This document shows positions 57,745-64,000 of a DNA stretch of 64,000 bases, piece after piece (position 1 is the stretch's first letter; the number at the start of each line of letters is the position of its first letter). Origin of the DNA: Terebella lapidaria (Eukaryota; Annelida; Polychaeta; Terebellida; Terebellidae); contig OX424570.1 of NCBI GenBank assembly GCA_949152475.1, positions 3,398,181-3,462,180 of the forward strand. The letters run 5' to 3'. The position numbers were made by a program, and so were the translations under genes. The notes beneath the pieces are model-generated. The model had not been told where the DNA came from. It was given only the letters and a program-made list of their open reading frames with translations, and made no database searches.

Positions 57745-59073
57745 ATGGCTGGAAAGGCAAATTTACTGTCTATCCTGCTAGCATCAATGCTAGTCACTGC
57801 TCAAGCGTTGAAGCACAATGCGACCCCATGGAAGAACACCGAATCAGAAGACGACACGATTCCTGGTGAGTTCATTATCGCGGTGGACAAATCTGTCGCT
57901 GAAGCCATGGGGGTCCCCAGTATTGCTGACGAAGCCAAGGAAGTCTACTCTTTACAAGTGAAGAAGGAACTTAACATAGGTTCGAGTCTATACCTCGTTG
58001 TTGCTGGCAGTGCTAGTGACGTCGCAGCCATGGCAGAACAGGACGACGTTCGCTACACGGAGCCTAACAGGGTGATACGCGCTTTCTACACGCCGCCTGT
58101 CTGTAATTCTACCTCCATCGGCAGTGAACTTTGGGGGTTGGCTCGCATAAACCAGCGAGAAAGCCTCAGTGGGGTGTATGAATACAGCACGGGTGACTTG
58201 GATGATGGCGACGGTGTGACCGCGTACGTCGTAGACAGTGGCGTAGAGATATCTCATGTGGATTTTTACGGCCGTGCCACCCATGGTTTCACATCTAGCC
58301 AGTTTTCCGATGATACGGACAGAACTGGCCATGGAACGCACGTGGCTGGGATCATAGGTGGGACGACTACGGGAGTCGCCAAGGAGGTCTCTATAGTTGC
58401 CATCAAAGTTCTTGGTGCGGATGGACGTGGAAGTGTCAGTGGAATGTTGGAAGCCTTACAGTGGATCCTACAAGACTTCTCAACCATAGGCCGACCAAAG
58501 AGTGTCATCAACTTATCACTGGGCCTATCAGGTATTTCCGTCCCATTTGATGACGCCCTCACTGAAGTCATAAACAGCGAGATACCAGCAGTAGCTGCGG
58601 CTGGGAATGAAAAAGGCATCGATGCCTGCTATAGGAGTCCAGCACGAGTCCCAAATGCGGTCACAGTTGGTGCCACAACTAGAACCGACCATGTCGCAGA
58701 TTTCAGCAATGTTGGGACTTGTGTCGACATATTTGCTCCAGGAAAGGACATATATTCGGCCTATGTTGGTCGCAGCTACCATACAGTTTCAGGCACCTCT
58801 CAGGCCACTCCTCATGTGACTGGCGTCATCGCGCGTTATCTGTCAACGCTGTCCAGTCGTCCATCGCCTGCTTCCATCACGGACTGGCTAGTGCGTACCT
58901 CTACAAAGGGGGCCATCGCCTATGCAAAATGTCCGGATCGGCTGCTCTATGCTCAGTGCTACACAGGCAGCGAGTGGAGCTTTGATACAGGAGATGATAT
59001 GTGTGGGGCGTGTCAGGCAAAGATCGCTTTGGGATCCATGATCTTCGCCTTGATTGCTCGCTCCCTCTACTAG
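57745..59073 (+). CDS. Secreted subtilisin-like serine protease (S8, proteinase K type), intronless
   Basis: 442 residues from the ATG at 57745 in one uninterrupted exon. Domains: signal peptide at about 1-22 (LLSILLASMLVTAQA); I9-type propeptide at about 38-113 (PGEFIIAVDKSV to YTEPNRVIRA); S8 catalytic domain at about 115-390. The catalytic set is complete: Asp164 (AYVVDSGV), His196 (GHGTHVAG), oxyanion Asn288 (AAGNE) and Ser352 (SGTSQATPHVTG). NLSLG and other family strings are also present. The C-terminus has several Cys and ends in a short hydrophobic tail (IALGSMIFALIARSLY) that could be a GPI-anchor signal, which is inference. It is an endopeptidase made as a zymogen. It lies on the opposite strand to the WD40 gene and probably within one of its introns. 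No intron, in a neighbourhood of intron-rich genes, suggests retroposition or an ancient intronless lineage. Confidence 0.93.
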   Translation: MAGKANLLSILLASMLVTAQALKHNATPWKNTESEDDTIPGEFIIAVDKSVAEAMGVPSIADEAKEVYSLQVKKELNIGSSLYLVVAGSASDVAAMAEQDDVRYTEPNRVIRAFYTPPVCNSTSIGSELWGLARINQRESLSGVYEYSTGDLDDGDGVTAYVVDSGVEISHVDFYGRATHGFTSSQFSDDTDRTGHGTHVAGIIGGTTTGVAKEVSIVAIKVLGADGRGSVSGMLEALQWILQDFSTIGRPKSVINLSLGLSGISVPFDDALTEVINSEIPAVAAAGNEKGIDACYRSPARVPNAVTVGATTRTDHVADFSNVGTCVDIFAPGKDIYSAYVGRSYHTVSGTSQATPHVTGVIARYLSTLSSRPSPASITDWLVRTSTKGAIAYAKCPDRLLYAQCYTGSEWSFDTGDDMCGACQAKIALGSMIFALIARSLY

Positions 59074-59601
59074 CTTTGAACAAGACGTGCGGAGCAATGG
59101 AAGGCCCAGATACACCTACTTCCCTATGATCAATCATGGGCAAGTAATCTTCAATGCTTGCAGACATTCGATGAAATGATACTACTCAGATTTCAAATTG
59201 AAAGCTAATCATTCCTGTTTGATTTAATCGTGATGAAGATGTAAGATCCACCAAAATATGTTTTATAAACATACATTTGTATAATCCTAACACTTTCAAT
59301 AGTTCTATTTGTGATACATGCATATCTCAAATTTAAGGGGAATACAATGTTGTTCATCTTGTGAATCTAACTGTAACCTTGGGCCAGTTGTGTTACATCT
59401 TATTCTTTTACATGTTTTCTCCCTAATTTCACAACTGGACTTCATGTATCATCAAGCAATGTGCATTTCAGTGTATATTTTGTGTCAGGATTTAAGAATC
59501 AAAGGAGAAATCTGTATACTACTAGTATTTTTCAGCTCAAAAATTTGATCTCTGGTATACAATTATTCACACTGGACTTAATATTCAACTCACTATGCCA
59601 A
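59074..59601. other. 3' flank of the protease gene
   Basis: No gene recognised and no clear polyadenylation signal. A family 1 element starts at 59602. Confidence 0.45.
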
Positions 59602-59883
59602 CTAGATGCTTCCGGTCGCCTACGACCGCTTGGGTGTATCCCCCGTAGCACTATCATTCCTCTTGCCCAAAATATATTACTAATAAGTGTGAAAAACTAA
59701 AACAAGGGATAGAGAAGATTACCAGAGAAATGTAAAATCTTAGGCCACAACTGTTTTTTTTTTCCCATCAAAATTGCTGCATTAATCTTTCAAGGTTATT
59801 GAAGGGTGAATTCAAGATCACCACTGAAACCACTGCATATGAATGTCCATTTCGTCATGTTCGATAACAAAAAAGAAATCACA

Positions 59884-61972
59884 TTTTCGTAGTACGCGTA
59901 ATGTATATTTTGCCGAAATAAAAAGATGTAGGAATGAACACGAACAAAAATTTCTTCATAGCGCCGCTGCTAATGTTCATTCAAACCCACGAAAATGGTG
60001 GGCACAATCCAAAAAAATACTAGGCACTTCTAATATGTCAATACCAGTTATTTGTGCGAATGATGAGGTGATAGTCAGCGATGAGTCAAAGGCTGAGAAA
60101 TTTAATGAACACTTCTTGCTGAATTCTTTCCTTGATGACTCCAATGCAGTGTTACCCGATGATTATCCACAACTCACAGAGGCTTGTTTATCAAATATAC
60201 AATTTAGTGAGCTTGATGTTGCCAAACAATTACTTTCTCTCAATCCAAACAAAGCGTTCGGTCCGGACGGCATAAGCCCGCGTCTTCTGAGAGAAACAGC
60301 ACCTGCAATACAGAGAAGCCTGTGTCAATTGTTCAAACTCTCTTTAACGCTATGCAAATTTCCGACGAATTGGAAAAAGGCAAATGTAATTCCACTCTTT
60401 AAGAAACATGACCGTTCCTTGCCCAATAACTATAGACCCGTGTCCCTTTTGAGCGCAGTTGGGAAAACCATGGAAAGATTGGTTTTCAGCTCTTTGATGT
60501 CATTTTTCGAGGAGAATTCTCTGCTGTCAGTATGGCAATCTGGATTTATACCAGGTAGATCTACGGTTACACACCTCGTAGAAATGTATAATAGTTTTTG
60601 TGAAACTGTGTCGAGAGGGAGGGAAATCAGGGCTATATTTTTAGATATAAGCAAAGCTTTCGATAGAGTGTGGCATAGCGGTTTATTGTTCAAACTAAAG
60701 AAATATGGTATACATAATGATTTGCATGTATGGCTCACTGACTATCTAGAAAATCGCACACAACGAGTTGTCATCAATGGGCAATCGTCAAGCTGGTCAC
60801 CTGTAAGTGCGGGTGTGCCACAGGGATCCGTTATTGGGCCGTTGTTATTTCTTGTCTTTATTAATGATATCACGCTTGCTGTTAAGAATTGTAATATACG
60901 TCTCTTCGCAGATGACACATCTATTTTCATTGAAGTAAATGATAGAGAGGAAGGGGCGATTTTGATCAATGAGGATCTACAAGCGATTTCATCATGGGCT
61001 GACAAGTGGCTGGTCACTTTCAATGCTTCAAAATCCGAATCTCTCGTTATATCCAAGAAACGTGATCTCGGGCATCATCCCCCTGTATTTTTGAATGGCT
61101 CCATTATTGAGGAGACTACCAGTCATAAACATGTTGGCGTAACGTTCACTAGGGATCTTTCTTGGAGCAGCCACATATCAGACCTTGCTTCTAAAGCTAC
61201 TAAGGTATTGAATGTTATCAAGCCATTCAAATTTAAAATGGACAGATTATCTTTGGAACGTTTATATATTTCCTGCATTAGACCTATTATGGAGTATGCA
61301 GATGTTGTTTGGGCTGGGGCCAATTTAACTGATTTATCAAAACTTGACAAAGTTCAAAAGGAAGCCGCTAGACTAGTAACAGGCGCCACTGCCCGCTGTA
61401 ATTCAGCCGCGTTAATGGCTGAATTAAATTGGATTCCTCTCTCCGAGAGAAGAACACGTCATAGACTATGTCTTTTTTATAACATTGTCAATGGTCATTG
61501 TCCACAATATTTGATTGAATGCTTGCCGGAGTCTGTAGGCCAAAGATCAGCTTATGCTTTACGATCATCCTCTAATTTCACTGCTATACCATCTCGACAT
61601 AAGTATATGTCATCCTCTTTTTTTCCGTCTACGATTACGTCTTGGAACGCATTGCCCATAGACGTGCGTAATGCTACCAACAGAAGGATCTTCACTCACA
61701 ATCTTTCCACTAATGATACTATGCGCAATCCCCTGTATTATAGGGGTGATCGCTTTGCAAATGTTCATTTAGCCCGCATGAGAATTGGCTGCAGTCTTTT
61801 GAATGATCACTTACATACTAATTTACATGTGGCGGATAGCGCAGCTTGCCGATGTGGCTATGTGAAGGAAGACCCAGACCATTATTATTGTGTACATAGT
61901 ATGTGTGTTTCTGTTTTTCTCGTTGTGTTGAGACCCATTAATATAAGCTTTTGCTTGTTTGGGGATCCTTAA
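59884..61972 (+). CDS. LINE reverse transcriptase, open but lacking endonuclease
   Basis: Open frame of about 695 residues entering at the truncation. RT landmarks: NPNKAFGPDGISPRLL, NYRPVSLLSAVGKTMERLV, SGFIPGRSTVTHLVEMYNSF, IFLDISKAFDRVWHSGLL, GVPQGSVIGPLLFLVFIND and the active site IRLFADDTSIF. The thumb-like C-terminal part has RPIMEYADVVWAGA and LNWIPLSERRTRHRL. A cysteine motif CRCGYVKEDPDHYYC follows, after which the frame soon ends, shorter than usual for the family. The true start codon is lost, so this is a dead-on-arrival copy despite the open frame. Clade assignment (jockey/CR1 group) is from memory and approximate. Confidence 0.88.
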
Positions 61973-61992
61973 ATAAAGTTTATATAAAAAAA
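59884..61992 (+). mobile_element. 5'-truncated non-LTR retrotransposon (jockey/CR1-like LINE)
   Basis: Flanked by the 13-bp duplication AAAAGAAATCACA (59871-59883 and 61993-62005). It ends with AATAAAG and a run of about 11 A, which merges with the duplication. The 5' end starts within the second ORF, so the first ORF and the endonuclease are absent, as in normal 5'-truncated LINE insertions. Copy A of the host repeat shows the matching empty site near 15884-15896. Confidence 0.92.
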
Positions 61993-62004
61993 AAAAGAAA
62001 TCAC

Positions 62005-62390
62005 AGCCAGATCAAACTTTTCACCTCAAGTTATATTTCAACTCAGGATTTTTGACATACTTGGTTCCAAGTTGCAATTCAAAGTAAAAATTGACCAAAA
62101 CTGCATTTCAAGATAACGAAATTGGAGCCAGATCGAACTTTTCACCATAAGTTATATATCAACTCATAATATGTGACAAACTTGTTTCCAAGTTGATATT
62201 CAAAGTAAAAGTTGACCAAAACTGCATTTCAAGATGACGAAATTGGAGCCAGATTGAACTTTTTACTATAAGTTATATTTTTACTCATAATATGTATCAA
62301 ACGTAGTTTCAAGTTGAAATTCAGAGTAAAAGTTGACCAAAACTGCATTTCAAGATGATGAAATTCGAGCCAGATCAATATTTTAGTAAA
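62005..62390. repeat. ~118-bp tandem units in family 1 copy B
   Basis: GAGCCAGATC followed by AACTTTTCACC, then AAAGTTGACCAAAACTGCAT, recurs about three times. Copy D has the same units near 63660-64000. Copy A retains less than one, so unit number varies between copies. Confidence 0.85.
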
Positions 62391-62439
62391 AATAATGTTA
62401 ACTTATTCAATTACATCTCTACTGAACAAAACCTTTACC

Positions 62440-62800
62440 TTGTTGAGCTCAATAATAAATGTTTCTCGTCTTAACTATTATTATTGAGGTCAATGATAGA
62501 TTTAACTAGCAAAAATAATGTTGACTTATTTGGTTACAGCCATAAAATCTCTACTGGACAGAACCTTTACCTTGTTGAGCCCAATAATAAATATTTCTTG
62601 TCCTAACTATTTTTATTGTGGTCAATAATAGACTTAACTAGTAATAATAATGTTAACTTATTCGGTTACACTCATGAAATCTGTACTGGACAAAACCTTC
62701 ACCTTGTTGAGCTTAATAATAAATGTTTCTCATCTTAACTATTTTAATTGTGGTCTATAATAGACTTAACTAGTAAAATTAAGGTTAACTTATTCGATTA
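62440..62800. repeat. ~133-bp tandem units in family 1 copy B
   Basis: Three units with CCTTGTTGAGC, AATAATAAAT and CTTAACTATT, in the same order as in copy A, including its third, shortened unit. Confidence 0.85.
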
Positions 62801-63402
62801 TATCGATCTGTTCTCACTAAAAACATCAGTTCTCTATTCTGAACAAGAATCCAGCGCTATTTGTTTTCATAGTACAGGGTATTGGATTGATCACAGATGT
62901 TCAAGTCGGTATTTTAATGGTCGTAATAAGTTAGTCCGTTAACTAATTAATATTCATTTGATCATTCTGAAAAAAGATAGGTTTCGTGTGAGGGTCTTTC
63001 TCTCCGAGTCTGTGCGATTTCATCATCATTCATTGAAAACTCCCACTCGTAGAGCGTTCACAAGCCATGTGTGTTAAACAGGCTACTTTGAGCACAAAAT
63101 GTGTCGCCAATCGGCCAATTTGGTTGCTATGGCAACCAAAATCGATAGGTGTCGTGATCTCACCATAGGACATGTCCATATGAAATATTATCAAAATCGG
63201 TTCAGATTTGAAAGCTGTAGCGCGTTCACAAGAAAGTGTCTGCGGACGCGGCGGCGGCGGCGCGACGATCGTAAATCCATAGTATCCTCCGAACTTTGTT
63301 CGGGGGATACAATAATTATGATAATTGTAAATGTGCATTGCACTATGATGAAGGTTTGATAAAAGTATGAATAGAAGTATGAATGAAAGTCTCTTTTTTT
63401 TA

Positions 63403-64000
63403 CAAGATGCTTTCTGGTTGCCTACGATCGCTGGGGTGTACCGGTATTCCCCGTGGCCCTATCATCCCTGTCGCCCCAAGTATATTACCGATAAGATTGA
63501 AGGATTAGAGCAAGGGCTATGGTTACCAGAGAAATGTAAAGTGTTAAGCCACAACTGTTTTTTTCCCCCAAAATTGCTGCTTTGAACTTTCAAGGTCATT
63601 GAAGGTCAAATTCAAGGTCACTGAAATCAGTGCATACGAATTTCCATTTCGACATGTTCGATAAGATGACGAGATTATAGCCAGATCGCACTTTTCACCA
63701 AAATTAAATTTCAACTCAAAATATTTGGCAAACTTGGTTTCAAGTGAAAGTTTCAAGTAAAAGTTTACCAAAACTGCATTTCAAGATGCCAGAAATGGAG
63801 CCAGATCGAACTTTTCACCATATCATGGTTCTCTTCATTCAAAATATGTGCTAAACTTGGTTTCAAGTTGAAATTCAAAGTTAAAGTTGAAGAAAACTGG
63901 ATCTCAAGATGACGAAATTGTAGCCAGATCGAACTTTCGACCATACGTTATATATTTTCACTCAAAATATGTGCCAAACTTGTTTTCAAGCTGAAATTAC
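63403..64000. mobile_element. Family 1 repeat element, copy D, runs off the window
   Basis: Starts AGATGCTTTCTGGTTGCC, with GTATTCCCCGTGG, then the AGGTCA module (63586-63620) and ~118-bp units. It begins about 90 bp after copy B ends, in the same orientation. The 3' end lies beyond 64000. Confidence 0.78.

Larger units (their letters stand above)
59602..63311. mobile_element. Family 1 repeat element, copy B, interrupted by a LINE
   Basis: Starts CTAGATGCTTCCGGTCGCC, with GTGTATCCCCCGTAGCAC almost identical to copy A. It ends at the hairpin with GAACTTTGTTCGGGGGATAC (63291-63310). The core has two tandem sets: ~118-bp units (62005-62390) and ~133-bp units (62440-62800). GTTGCTATGGCAAC is at 63123-63136. 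A 2.1-kb LINE sits at 59884-61992. Without it the copy is about 1.6 kb. Confidence 0.82.

Noticed and set aside
57988-59167. Minus-strand open frames across the protease
   Set aside because: Shadows of the protease coding frame.

Overview
The window is animal genomic DNA: AT-rich, with intron-split genes using GT-AG junctions, many different mobile elements, and no bacterial-style gene packing. SPATS2-family and WD40/ARM genes, a piggyBac element, a DIRS element, a 5S-derived SINE, and abundant AGGTCA and TACATGTA strings suggest a marine invertebrate. My weak preference is a lophotrochozoan such as a mollusc. No marker in the window settles the phylum.

Layout. (1) 1-8374, plus strand: the 3' twelve exons of a SPATS2/SPATS2L orthologue whose first exons lie upstream of the window. 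(2) 8375-12335: gap between convergent genes, holding a 576-bp foldback element. (3) 12336-55563, minus strand: one very large gene, 37 exons by my reading, with WD40 repeats at the N-terminal end and helical ARM/HEAT-like repeats in the middle, probably WDR97/WDR87-like and axonemal. Its first exons lie beyond 55563. The exon chain was built by eye from splice sites and phase. Every junction is phase-consistent; one acceptor (the ~760-860-nt exon near 21382-21480) is uncertain. (4) 57745-59073, plus strand: an intronless subtilisin-like (proteinase K type) secreted serine protease, probably inside an intron of the WD40 gene. (5) Introns full of elements, the most striking being a 15-kb intron (32244-47245).

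That 15-kb intron holds a repeat-bearing element (33448-46876) whose core is a ~147-bp tandem repeat. A whole-looking DIRS retroelement (34007-40514) and an intact-looking piggyBac transposon (41168-45199, TTAA duplication) have each landed inside the tandem array, and both junctions can be read against neighbouring unfilled units.

Three repeat families (family 1: 15634, 52668, 55840, 59602, 63403; family 2: 13212, 22390; family 3: 33448) share one plan: a short 5' subterminal motif, a core of long internal tandem repeats, and a 3' terminal hairpin whose arm is complementary to the 5' motif. This resembles non-autonomous Helentron-type elements (DINE/HINE/pearl-like). All three also carry AGGTCA nuclear-receptor half-sites, and families 1 and 2 share one AGGTCA module. 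I consider this shared design and cargo the most interesting signal in the window.
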